Shown here in pieces: positions 1 to 6,981 of a stretch of DNA of 17,586 nt (its first letter is position 1; each line of letters opens with the position of its first letter). The stretch comes from Planctomycetota bacterium (GTDB lineage Bacteria; Planctomycetota; UBA1135; UBA2386). The notes under the pieces are model-generated. The model was not told where the DNA came from. It searched no databases and was given only the letters and a program-made list of their open reading frames with translations. The stretch covers positions 1 through 17,586 of the forward strand of contig JAGQQZ010000544.1 in the NCBI GenBank assembly GCA_020425915.1, read 5' to 3'. Made by a program: the position numbers and the translations under genes.

Positions 1-50
1 ACCGTCCCCGTGGCTATCGGCCCCCGCGCGCCCCGGAACCCTGCGTCCGG

Positions 51-56
51 TACAAT
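51..56 (+). promoter_or_regulatory. Candidate -10 element (TACAAT) of the first secreted-protein gene
   Basis: TACAAT matches the TATAAT consensus at five of six positions and stands out in very GC-rich surroundings. It begins 18 bases before the ATG at 69, so transcription would start only about 6 bases before the start codon, giving a nearly leaderless mRNA. No convincing -35 hexamer lies 16-18 bases upstream, and no Shine-Dalgarno sequence precedes the ATG, which fits a leaderless or short-leader transcript. This is inferred from sequence alone. Confidence 0.35.
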
Positions 57-68
57 TCTCCCAGCACC

Positions 69-1139
69 ATGAATCCCATCGTCACCCCCCTCGTCGCCTC
101 CCTCGCGCTCTCGTCGCTGGGCTTCGCCCAACTTCCTCAGATCGCGACCGTGCCGGTCAACCAGGGCATCTCGAACACGACCTCGGTGCCGTTCGGCAGC
201 ATTCCGATCCACTACCAGGTCTGGTACTCCGCCGCCGAGCTGGGTCTGGCGATCGGGCAGCCGGCTCGGATCTCGCAGGTCTCGTTCATGACCGACGCGA
301 TGGGGCAGACCGGTCGCACGATCCAGATGGAGATGCGCGTCGCGAACTCGTTCACGTCGTCACCGTCGGGGACGTTCGCCGACAACTTCGTGTCGGGTGA
401 GACCCTCGTTCACCCGGCTGCACTCGGCCAGTCGCGCAACTTCACGACGCCGACGACGGTCGCCGGGCAGTACGCGCTCGTCATCCCGTTCCAGAACGAG
501 TTCGTCTACGACGGATCTTCGGGGATCGTGTTCGACATCCGGATCTTCGACAACGGCAACGGCGGAACGCCCTATCCGTACGACCTGCGGATCGAGTTCC
601 TCGGCGGCGGACGAGTCGTGTCGCTGTGGGACTCGACCGGGGATCCGATCGCGTCGGATTCCGACCAGTACCAGCAGCGCGGACCGCGCGCGCGTCTCAC
701 TTGGCGCTCGGGACTTTCGGTGCCCTACGGTGACGGCTGCCCGGGTGAAGGTGGATTCATGCCGATCGGTTCGACGAGCGGCGGGTTCCCGCTCGGTGGC
801 AACACCGCGTGGACCCAGCAGCTGAGCAACGCACCGTCGCAGCGCGCGGCGGTCTGGATCTTCGGCCCGAGTCGGGACACCTGGAACACGCTGACGCTGC
901 CGCTGTCGCTGGGCGTCATCGGTGCGCCGAACTGTTCGATCCTGGCGCGGCCGGCGCTGCAGGGCAACAAGATGACGGTCGGTGGCGGTCCGGGCACCGG
1001 ACTCGCGACGATCAACACGCCGGTGCCGCCGGTAACGTTCACCGGACTCGAGTTCTTCTCGCAGTGGCTGATCCTCGATCCGAACGCGGGGAACGGCGTG
1101 TTGGCCGCGACCGCGGGACTCTGGCACATCTTCGGCTGA
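69..1139 (+). CDS. Secreted protein of unknown function with planctomycete-type C-terminal beta domain
   Basis: This 356-residue protein has a clear signal peptide (residues 1-20, hydrophobic core, cleavage likely after ...SLGFA before Gln21), so it should be exported. The middle (about 25-215) is rich in Ser, Thr, Gly, Phe and Tyr, looks all-beta, and matches no family I recognise. From about residue 218 a second module begins with YGDGCPG and ends with a GLEFFSQW...LDPNAGNG block. The same module ends two other exported proteins in this window, the di-heme peroxidase and the protein at 14583-16163. I infer a non-catalytic domain, perhaps for surface attachment or export sorting, but there is no direct evidence for that role. 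The start is the only one that gives a signal peptide, and a -10-like TACAAT lies just upstream. The gene converges on the TPR gene with a 36-base gap. Confidence 0.85.
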   Translation: MNPIVTPLVASLALSSLGFAQLPQIATVPVNQGISNTTSVPFGSIPIHYQVWYSAAELGLAIGQPARISQVSFMTDAMGQTGRTIQMEMRVANSFTSSPSGTFADNFVSGETLVHPAALGQSRNFTTPTTVAGQYALVIPFQNEFVYDGSSGIVFDIRIFDNGNGGTPYPYDLRIEFLGGGRVVSLWDSTGDPIASDSDQYQQRGPRARLTWRSGLSVPYGDGCPGEGGFMPIGSTSGGFPLGGNTAWTQQLSNAPSQRAAVWIFGPSRDTWNTLTLPLSLGVIGAPNCSILARPALQGNKMTVGGGPGTGLATINTPVPPVTFTGLEFFSQWLILDPNAGNGVLAATAGLWHIFG

Positions 1140-1153
1140 CACCGTGTCGGGCC

Positions 1154-1175
1154 CGCGCCGCGCAGCGACGGCGCG
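1154..1175. terminator. Hairpin in the convergent gap after the secreted-protein gene
   Basis: CGCGCCG (1154-1160) and CGGCGCG (1169-1175) are perfect reverse complements, giving a 7-bp all-GC stem with an 8-base loop. The hairpin lies wholly inside the 36-base gap between two converging stop codons and could end transcription in both directions. No T-tract follows on either strand, so it would be a non-canonical intrinsic terminator. Confidence 0.4.
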
Positions 1176-1994
1176 CTAGTCGACGTCGCGTCCGAACGGA
1201 TCGTCCTCGCCGGCCTCGAGTCGCCGGACGACGACCTCGGCGTAGTGATTCGCCGGATTGCGGGCGTGGCAGCGGCGCATGAGGGCGAGTGCCTCGTCCT
1301 TCTGCTCGAGCAGCCACGCGGCGTAGGCCGCGAACATGAGTGGTCGCTCGTCGTCCTGCACGACGTTGGCCACCGCGAGCAAGTCCGCCTTCGCTTCGGT
1401 CGGGTCGCCGCCGAGCCACGCAGGCTTGAACAGCTTGCGGCACGCTGCGGCGACGATCGCGTCGGGGTTGTGCGGGTCGAGTCGCGTCGCGGTGTCCAGC
1501 GCGGTCCGGACCCTCGAGTCCAGGCGCACCGCCGTGGCGACACCGGTGACCCGCGCGGTCGTCAGCGCGGCTTCGATCCGGTACGACTCGCTCGTCGCAT
1601 CGCCGAGTTCGCGGGCGCGCTGCAGCGCCGCTTCACCGAGATCGAGGTCCTGCTGGACCGGTTCGGGCAGCTTCGACCACGTTGGTCTCCCGACCTCCAT
1701 GCCGCGGTTCCGACCATGGATCCAGGCGCGCTCGAGGTGGGCTTCGGCGAGGATCCGCCAGTCCTCGGCGCGGTCGGGGTCGGTCTGGATGCGGGTGCGT
1801 TGCTCGGCGATGAACGCGTCGAGCGTGTCGAGGTCGAACGCGCGTCGTGCCTGTGCGAGGATCCGGCTGCGCGCATCGGCCTGTTCCGTGGGCGTGCGTG
1901 GCTCACGAACGCCTTCGGTCGTCCAACTCAGGTAGACGATCGCCGTGACGATCGCACCGATGCCGCAGACGATCGCTCCGGGTCGCTTGATCAT
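1176..1994 (-). CDS. Membrane-anchored TPR-like protein, last gene of the glycolate dehydrogenase operon
   Basis: A 272-residue protein with an N-terminal hydrophobic segment (about residues 7-24, after MIKRPG) that should be a membrane anchor or uncleaved signal. The rest is alpha-helical with TPR-like repeats: an EDWRILAEAHLERAW helix pair near 77-91, a DLGEAALQRARELGD helix near 118-132, TALDTATRLDPHNPDAIVAAA at about 164-184, and a final pair near 216-250 (FAAYAAWLLEQKDEALALM). Such repeats normally bind proteins; no catalytic motif is visible. The ATG overlaps the glcF stop codon as ATGA (1991-1994), and GGGAG lies a few bases upstream inside glcF, so translation is probably coupled. The anchor and the coupling suggest a scaffold or assembly role for GlcDEF at the membrane, but that is inference. 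Nothing excludes a general TPR protein that simply shares the transcript. Confidence 0.8.
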   Translation of the reverse strand: MIKRPGAIVCGIGAIVTAIVYLSWTTEGVREPRTPTEQADARSRILAQARRAFDLDTLDAFIAEQRTRIQTDPDRAEDWRILAEAHLERAWIHGRNRGMEVGRPTWSKLPEPVQQDLDLGEAALQRARELGDATSESYRIEAALTTARVTGVATAVRLDSRVRTALDTATRLDPHNPDAIVAAACRKLFKPAWLGGDPTEAKADLLAVANVVQDDERPLMFAAYAAWLLEQKDEALALMRRCHARNPANHYAEVVVRRLEAGEDDPFGRDVD

Positions 1995-3253
1995 TCGCTC
2001 CCGAGAGTGGCCGATGACGATCGCAAGTTGTCGCGCGGCAGCAGCAACGCGACCGGATGCAACGTGCGGATGGCGGCGCCGCGCGCCGCCAGGTGCGCCC
2101 GGATCTGCATCATGCAACCCGGGTTGCCGGTCGCGACGACCTCGGCGCCCGAACCGACGAGGGCTTCCGCCTTGGCAGCGCCGATCCGTTCCGCGATGTC
2201 GGGCTGCAGCAGGTTGTAGATACCGGCCGAGCCGCAACACGTCTCGCGGCCGGCATGCTCGACGAGTTCGAGACCCGGCACTCGTCGCAGCAGATCGATC
2301 GGCTGTTGCCGCACGCCCTGTGCGTGGCTCAGGTGGCATGGCGCGTCGTACGCGACACGGCGAGGGAACGGAGCGGGCTCGGCGATCAGCCCGACCTCGG
2401 CGAGGAACTCGGTCACGTCGCGGCAGCGTGAGCTGAACTCGCGCGCGTCGTCAGACTCGCGATGTTCGCCGTACTCGGACAGTGCGGCGCCGCACCCGGC
2501 GCTGTTGTGGACGATCGGCGCGTCGCCACGGAACGCCGCGATGTTCGCGGCCAGCAGCCGATCCGCGGCATCGGCGAGACCGTCGTGTCGGTGAAGTGCA
2601 CCGCAGCAGACCTGTCCGGCAGGCACCTCGACCTCGAAGCCGTTCGCGACGAGGAGGTCGCGCGTCGCGCGGTTGATGTCGCCGAACACCTGCTCCATGA
2701 CGCAACCCGTGAACAGCTGGACGCGGCCGCGCACCGCGCCGTCGGGGCGGTGAACACCGGTCAGCGGTCGCCGCTGCTCTCCGGGCGGCACTTCGGGCAC
2801 GAGGCGATCGGCGCGTCGCGGCAGGATTCCGATCGTTCTCGCGAGCGCGCGGAGTCCGACCCGCTCGGCGAACCGCGCGAGCGTGAACGCGAGTCGCAGG
2901 CGCGCCGGCTCGGCGACGAGGTGTACGAGGAGCGCGCGGCGCACCCGGGCCCCGACACCGCGCGGGCGTGGCAGTTCGGCGCGGACCGTTTCGAGCAACT
3001 GGCCGTATCGCACGCCCGACGGGCATACGGTCTCGCACGCTCGACAGCCGAGGCAACGATCGAGTGGCCCGCGGACCGCCGTGGGGTCCTCGATGCGCTC
3101 TTCGGCGAGAGCGCGCATGAGATAGATCCGGCCACGCGGCGAATCGGTCTCGCGTCCGAGCAGCGTGTAGGTCGGGCACGACTCGATGCACAGCCCGCAG
3201 TGCACGCAGTCGAGGGAGCGCGCGTAGGCCCCGAGTCGTTCCAGCGCGTTCAT
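1991..3253 (-). CDS. glcF: Glycolate dehydrogenase iron-sulfur subunit GlcF
   Basis: 420 residues. GlcF passes electrons from the GlcD/GlcE flavoproteins to the membrane quinone pool. Two 4Fe-4S ferredoxin motifs are intact near the N-terminus: Cys16, 19, 22, 26 (CVHCGLCIESCP) and Cys67, 70, 73, 77 (CLGCRACETVCP). Two cysteine-rich CCG domains follow: Cys216-217 (VCCGAL) with Cys254 (SAGCGA), and Cys306 (DAPCH), Cys339-340 (ETCCGSAG) with Cys380 (NPGC). These CCG modules are shared by the GlcF, HdrB and LutA families. The length fits GlcF. The ATG at 3251-3253 overlaps the glcE stop as ATGA, with GGAG nine bases upstream. The order D-E-F and the GlcE partner favour glycolate over D-lactate as substrate. 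All metal-binding cysteines I would expect are present. Confidence 0.93.
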   Translation of the reverse strand: MNALERLGAYARSLDCVHCGLCIESCPTYTLLGRETDSPRGRIYLMRALAEERIEDPTAVRGPLDRCLGCRACETVCPSGVRYGQLLETVRAELPRPRGVGARVRRALLVHLVAEPARLRLAFTLARFAERVGLRALARTIGILPRRADRLVPEVPPGEQRRPLTGVHRPDGAVRGRVQLFTGCVMEQVFGDINRATRDLLVANGFEVEVPAGQVCCGALHRHDGLADAADRLLAANIAAFRGDAPIVHNSAGCGAALSEYGEHRESDDAREFSSRCRDVTEFLAEVGLIAEPAPFPRRVAYDAPCHLSHAQGVRQQPIDLLRRVPGLELVEHAGRETCCGSAGIYNLLQPDIAERIGAAKAEALVGSGAEVVATGNPGCMMQIRAHLAARGAAIRTLHPVALLLPRDNLRSSSATLGSE

Positions 3254-4290
3254 GCCAGCACGCTCCGTGGATCGAGCACGGCGCGCAACCGGGCGGTGAG
3301 CTCGGCGGCCGCCGGGTCGATCGGCGTGTGCGCCCTGCGCAACTCGGGCGCGCCCGCGGTGACCGCTGCCGAGCAGCCGAGTGCTGCCAACGCGGCGAGT
3401 GTCGACTCGACCGTGTTCGACTCGATCTCGAGTTCGAACTGGAGGCCGCCCGTGACGCAGATCCGCGGGTCGATTCGGAGTAGGTCGATCACCGCGGCGG
3501 GTGGGAAGCCGCCGGAGATCCGCGTCGCCGCATCGAGACGCCAACTCGGGGCCTCGCATGGCTGTCCTTCGAGTTCGCGGACGGCGTCGTGGACGGTCGA
3601 ACGGTGACCCGCGGCTCGGCCGAACAGGGACCACTTCGCGTCCGGCGTGCCGCGCAGCACGATGGCCGCGAGTGGCGTCGCACGGCGTCGCCAGCTGTGG
3701 AAGCGCTCGACCGCGGTGCCGGAGTCGAGGCCGGTGACCGCGAACCACTCCGCATGCTCCGGCAGCGGGCGGAGCTTGAGGTGCAGTTCCGTGACGGCGA
3801 ACAGGAGTCCGCGGCTGCCGACGAAGGCCTTCGCCAGGTCGAATCCGGCGACGCTCTTGACGACGCGGGCGCCGGCCTTGAACGGCCGCCCTTCGGCGAG
3901 GACTCCCTCGAAGCCGAGCAGCAGCGATCGTGTGTGGTGACCACCCGGCGCGAGCGCGCCACGCGAACCGCGTGCGAACACGCCGCCGACCGACGTGCCG
4001 GAGTCGTGCACCGGGAGGCAGAGCCGATGGCGTTCGAGTTCCGCCGCGAGGTCGTCGATCCGCACGCCCGGTTCGACCGACGCGGTCAGGTCGGCGGCGT
4101 CGACCCGCGTGATGCGATCGAGGCCGCCGAGTTCGAGTGTGGCCACCGGTCCGGGCGGTGGTGCGATGCGGTGCTGGGTGGTGCCGTGTCCGACGATGCG
4201 GAGCGATTCGCCCGTCGAGTCGGCGAGCGCCGCGGCGACGTCCGCGCGCGTCTCGGGTCGGAGCGTTCGTGTGACGTCGAAGTCGATCAC
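3250..4290 (-). CDS. glcE: Glycolate dehydrogenase FAD-binding subunit GlcE
   Basis: 346 residues starting with GTG at 4288-4290. GlcE is the second, shorter flavoprotein of the glycolate dehydrogenase complex and belongs to the PCMH-type FAD-binding fold. Visible family features are RIVGHGTTQH near 31-40, the LGGLDRI and SVEPGVRIDDL stretch near 54-82, the HDSGTSVGGVFARGSRG loop near 95-111 and KSVAGFDLAKAFVGSRG near 145-161, which is strongly GlcE-like. The C-terminal half is less conserved, as usual for this subunit. The GTG start is supported by a strong GGAGGAG ribosome binding site five bases upstream and by a GTGA overlap with the glcD stop (4287-4290). The longer open frame upstream runs antiparallel to conserved glcD and is not coding. 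Confidence 0.92.
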   Translation of the reverse strand: MIDFDVTRTLRPETRADVAAALADSTGESLRIVGHGTTQHRIAPPPGPVATLELGGLDRITRVDAADLTASVEPGVRIDDLAAELERHRLCLPVHDSGTSVGGVFARGSRGALAPGGHHTRSLLLGFEGVLAEGRPFKAGARVVKSVAGFDLAKAFVGSRGLLFAVTELHLKLRPLPEHAEWFAVTGLDSGTAVERFHSWRRRATPLAAIVLRGTPDAKWSLFGRAAGHRSTVHDAVRELEGQPCEAPSWRLDAATRISGGFPPAAVIDLLRIDPRICVTGGLQFELEIESNTVESTLAALAALGCSAAVTAGAPELRRAHTPIDPAAAELTARLRAVLDPRSVLA

Positions 4291-5756
4291 GTCAGCTCCT
4301 CCCGCAGGATCCGCTCGGCGATCTTCGGCCAACGCGAGATCTCGGCGCAGGCGCTGCGCTCGGGGATCGCCTTGCCCGGGTTCGACAGTCGCTTGGGGTC
4401 GAATGCCGTGCGCACGCGCTCCATGACCTCGAGGTCGTTCGCGTCGAACATCAACGCGACGTGGTCGAGCTTCTCCGAGCCGACGCCGTGTTCGCCCGTG
4501 ATGCTGCCGCCCATCCTGATGCAGAGCTCGAGGATCTCGTGACCGGCGGCCAGCACGCGGCTTCGCTCCTCGGCGTCGCGGCCGTCGAAGCTGATGTTCG
4601 GGTGCAGGTTGCCGTCGCCGGCGTGGAACACGTTCGTCAACGTGACGCCGTGCCGCTGCCCGATCTCGGTCACGCGCTCGAGGGTTTCGACGAGACGGGA
4701 GCGCGGGACGACGCCGTCGAGCACGTAGAGGTCGGTGTTCAGCCGACCCATCGCGCCGAACGCACCCTTGCGTCCGCGCCACAGCCGAAGTCGCTCCGTC
4801 GCGTCGGTCGCTTCCTCGATCCGCAGCGCACCCTCGGCGGTCATGAACTCGCGCACCCGCGCAGCGTCGGCCTCGACGGCGGAGATCGCGCCGTCGAGTT
4901 CGACCAGTAGAACCGCGGCCGCATCCTGTGGGTAGCCGGCGCGGAACACCGAGGCTTCGACGGCTCGGATCGTCGCCTGATCGAGGATCTCGAGTGCGGC
5001 GGGCAGGATTCCGGCGGCGACGATCGCCGAGACGGTGCCGCAGGCGGCGCGCATCGTGCGGAACGACGCGAGCAGAGTGTGCGTGCGCTCGGCGTTGGGG
5101 CTGAGCCGCACGGTGATCTCGGTCGCGATCCCGAACGTCCCCTCGCTGCCGGTGAACAGGCCGGTCAGGTCGAGTTCGTGCGGTCCACGCGGTCCGGCGG
5201 CGCTGCCGAGGCGCGCGATTGCTCCACTCGGCAGGACGACGGTCAGGCCGAGAACGTGGTCGGTCGTCATCCCGTACTTGAAGCAGTGGGGGCCGCCGCT
5301 GTTCTCCGCGATGTTTCCGCCGATCGTGCACACGGTCTGGCTGCTCGGATCGGGTGCGTAGTGGAGCCCGTGATGCGCGACGGCTTCCGACAGCTTCGCG
5401 TTCACGACGCCGGGCTCGACCACGGCGAACAACCCATCCGGGTCGACGTGGAGGATCCGCTTCATCCGTGCGGTCTCGATCACGACGGCGGGGCGGAGCG
5501 GGGTCGGTCCGCCGGACAGGCACGTCCCCGCACCGCGGGCGACGAACGGGACGTCGTGACCGTCGAGGAATTCGACGATCCATCGGACCTCCTCGGTCGA
5601 CTCCGGGAGGACGACGGCGACGGGCCGACCCTTGTCGATCGTGTACCCGTCACACTCCCAGGCAGTGAGTTCGTCGGGGTCCACGATCGCCCGTTCGGCG
5701 CCGAAGCGGGCGGCGAGTTGGTCGAGGACTTCGCGCACACGAAGAACCGTACCCAT
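4287..5756 (-). CDS. glcD: Glycolate dehydrogenase FAD-linked catalytic subunit GlcD
   Basis: 489 residues. It catalyses oxidation of glycolate to glyoxylate, with electrons passed through GlcE/GlcF to quinone. The N-terminal PCMH FAD domain has VARGAGTCLSGG (about 72-83), DPSSQTVCTIGGNIAENSGG (136-155) and the GSEGTFGI loop (203-210). The C-terminal FAD-oxidase domain has NVFHAGDGNLHPN (375-387) and GEHGVG (421-426), the signature of the GlcD/D-lactate dehydrogenase/vanillyl-alcohol oxidase group. The length is typical of GlcD. The ATG at 5754-5756 is preceded by GAAGGA, an acceptable ribosome binding site. It is the first gene of the glcD-glcE-glcF-TPR operon, transcribed away from the gene at 5801 across a 44-base gap. 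By itself the protein could be a D-lactate dehydrogenase; the adjacent glcE and glcF decide for glycolate. Confidence 0.95.
   Translation of the reverse strand: MGTVLRVREVLDQLAARFGAERAIVDPDELTAWECDGYTIDKGRPVAVVLPESTEEVRWIVEFLDGHDVPFVARGAGTCLSGGPTPLRPAVVIETARMKRILHVDPDGLFAVVEPGVVNAKLSEAVAHHGLHYAPDPSSQTVCTIGGNIAENSGGPHCFKYGMTTDHVLGLTVVLPSGAIARLGSAAGPRGPHELDLTGLFTGSEGTFGIATEITVRLSPNAERTHTLLASFRTMRAACGTVSAIVAAGILPAALEILDQATIRAVEASVFRAGYPQDAAAVLLVELDGAISAVEADAARVREFMTAEGALRIEEATDATERLRLWRGRKGAFGAMGRLNTDLYVLDGVVPRSRLVETLERVTEIGQRHGVTLTNVFHAGDGNLHPNISFDGRDAEERSRVLAAGHEILELCIRMGGSITGEHGVGSEKLDHVALMFDANDLEVMERVRTAFDPKRLSNPGKAIPERSACAEISRWPKIAERILREELT
4296..4302 (-). promoter_or_regulatory. Strong ribosome binding site that fixes the GTG start of glcE
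   Basis: On the minus strand GGAGGAG lies five bases before the GTG at 4288-4290, inside the end of glcD. It decides the glcE start in favour of GTG over longer open-frame alternatives. The xdh 2Fe-2S subunit gene near the right edge uses the same arrangement (GGAGGAA, five bases, GTG). Confidence 0.8.
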
Positions 5757-5800
5757 CGATCCTTCAGCTCGGCGACTCGAATTGTCGAAACAACCGACCG
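5757..5800. promoter_or_regulatory. 44-base divergent intergenic region between glcD and the unknown gene
   Basis: This gap must hold the start signals for the leftward glc operon and, unless it lies inside glcD, for the rightward gene. It contains a small inverted repeat, TTGT-cgaa-ACAA (5782-5793), in a locally AT-richer patch, which could be an operator or part of a -10/-35 element for glcD. No clear consensus promoter can be assigned on either strand. With so little space, the two units may share a control site. Confidence 0.3.
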
Positions 5801-6925
5801 ATGGCCGGAACGCTGAAGAAGGCGGTAGTCGCGCAGTTCTTGACCGCGGTCAAGACGTCGCTGAGCCACCTGAGCGAACTCAAGATCGTCCTCGCCGACG
5901 AGGGATCGGTGCCGTCCGGCGTCTCGGAGCGGGACGCGCTGCAGTGGTACTCGCGCGTCCGGCGCCTGCGCGAGGCACTTCGTCGATGGATGTCGACGTA
6001 TCCCGAGCCGGAGGACCTCGGCCTCGACACGGACGACCGCGATCTGTTGGCGTCGTGCCTCGTGTTCGAGCTCAATCTGTCCGACCGACGTGCTGAGCAC
6101 CAGAACCTGAACGCGGCCGATCGCAAGCTCTGGCTCGCGAAGCACAACGAGGTCCTGACGACGTGGATCGTCGAACTCGCGAGCAAGCCGATCCAGCAGT
6201 TGCCGATCCGATGGAAGCACGCGAACGTCGCCTACGAGGTGCGTCAGGTGCTCGTCGCCGTGCGCGACAAGGTCAAGGAAGTCCGTCCGTTCGACGACCC
6301 GTCCGGTGTCTACCGTCACGGTGTCAGCACGTTCGGCCAGGGCGCGAGCGGAGACTCACCGCGCATCGAGGACGGAACTCCGATCGGTCTGCAGTCGAAT
6401 CCGGACATCGAACCGGCCCGCGTCGAGATCTCGTCCGTGGCCGAGTCGATCGTGGACTCGACGCAGATCCAGGACTATCGCCTGCGCTTGACGCTCGCGA
6501 TGGACGTTCGGGCGTATCACCGCTGCGTTCTGGCGGAGGACCACCGACTCGCGCTCGTGATGCTCGGGATGGTCCTCGAGGGTTGCGTGCTCGACTACGC
6601 GTTGAGTCGGAAGGGCGAGCTCGGACTCGAGGGTGCGCCGTCGAGCTGGCAACTCCATCGCATCGTCGAGAGCCTGCTCGAGTCGAAGTTCGAGGACTCC
6701 GATCGAACGGCACTGCAGATCATCAACGCGAGCTTGCGGGCGCTTCGCCCGGTGAGCCACTTGGAGCATCCGTTCGTCGTCAACAAGGCGATGGTCGAGC
6801 AGGTCGAGAAGTTCGTGCGCAAGACCGCGGCGGCGATGGGGCTCCGCGCGAGCGAGCCCGAGGTCGGCCGGGCCTTGCCCGGCGCGGGTTCGGGTCCCAA
6901 TACCGCGGTCGACGTCCCCCTCTGA
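5801..6925 (+). CDS. Unknown cytoplasmic protein, possible HEPN-like C-terminal domain
   Basis: 374 residues with no signal peptide and no membrane segment; I do not recognise its family. The N-terminal part (1-165) is helical and charged (for example SRVRRLREALRRW near 51-63). A Gly/Ser/Pro-rich linker (about 166-210) leads to a helical C-terminal region (about 222-345). That region has the layout I associate with HEPN-type domains: a helix of the form ALVMLGMVLEGCVLDYAL (251-268), a W-x-L-H-x-I-V helix, then ALRPVSHLEHPF (314-325) and a closing helix. Arg316 and His323 are spaced as R-x6-H, which falls in the R-x4-6-H range of HEPN nucleases, but the usual Asn after Arg is replaced by Pro, so catalysis is doubtful. 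The resemblance is a judgement by eye. It lies 56 bases before gshA on the same strand, but hairpins separate them. No strong ribosome binding site precedes the ATG. Confidence 0.75.
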   Translation: MAGTLKKAVVAQFLTAVKTSLSHLSELKIVLADEGSVPSGVSERDALQWYSRVRRLREALRRWMSTYPEPEDLGLDTDDRDLLASCLVFELNLSDRRAEHQNLNAADRKLWLAKHNEVLTTWIVELASKPIQQLPIRWKHANVAYEVRQVLVAVRDKVKEVRPFDDPSGVYRHGVSTFGQGASGDSPRIEDGTPIGLQSNPDIEPARVEISSVAESIVDSTQIQDYRLRLTLAMDVRAYHRCVLAEDHRLALVMLGMVLEGCVLDYALSRKGELGLEGAPSSWQLHRIVESLLESKFEDSDRTALQIINASLRALRPVSHLEHPFVVNKAMVEQVEKFVRKTAAAMGLRASEPEVGRALPGAGSGPNTAVDVPL

Positions 6926-6927
6926 TC

Positions 6928-6946
6928 GTCCGAGGATCCCTCGGAC
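6928..6946 (+). terminator. Hairpin directly after the stop of the unknown gene
   Basis: GTCCGAGG (6928-6935), loop ATC, CCTCGGAC (6939-6946) form a perfect 8-bp stem starting two bases after the TGA stop. The bases after it (TTGCCTCG) are only weakly T-rich. It probably ends or attenuates transcription of the unknown gene before gshA. A perfect 8-bp stem with a 3-base loop is unlikely by chance at this exact place. Confidence 0.5.
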
Positions 6947-6954
6947 TTGCCTCG

Positions 6955-6971
6955 ACCCCCGCGCAGGGGGT
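6955..6971 (+). promoter_or_regulatory. Second hairpin overlapping the gshA ribosome binding region
   Basis: ACCCCC (6955-6960), loop GCGCA, GGGGGT (6966-6971) form a perfect 6-bp stem. The only Shine-Dalgarno-like tract before gshA, AGGGGG (6965-6970), is almost entirely in the right arm, ending 11 bases before the ATG at 6982. If it folds in the mRNA it would hide that tract, so it may be a translational control element rather than a terminator. This is inference from structure only. Confidence 0.35.
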
Positions 6972-6981
6972 ACTCCTGAAC

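Noticed and set aside
360..1142. 260-residue open frame antisense to the first secreted-protein gene
   Set aside because: The translation is Arg-rich low-complexity text typical of the opposite strand of a high-GC gene; the plus-strand frame has a signal peptide and recognisable domain.
4287..5756. D-lactate dehydrogenase as an alternative for the GlcD-like protein
   Set aside because: The protein alone would allow it, but directly coupled glcE and glcF, both with family-specific motifs, point to glycolate dehydrogenase.
6163..6981. N-terminal extension of gshA overlapping the upstream gene
   Set aside because: It runs out of frame through the unknown gene at 5801-6925, is Arg/Gly-rich, and the conserved ligase sequence begins only after the ATG at 6982.
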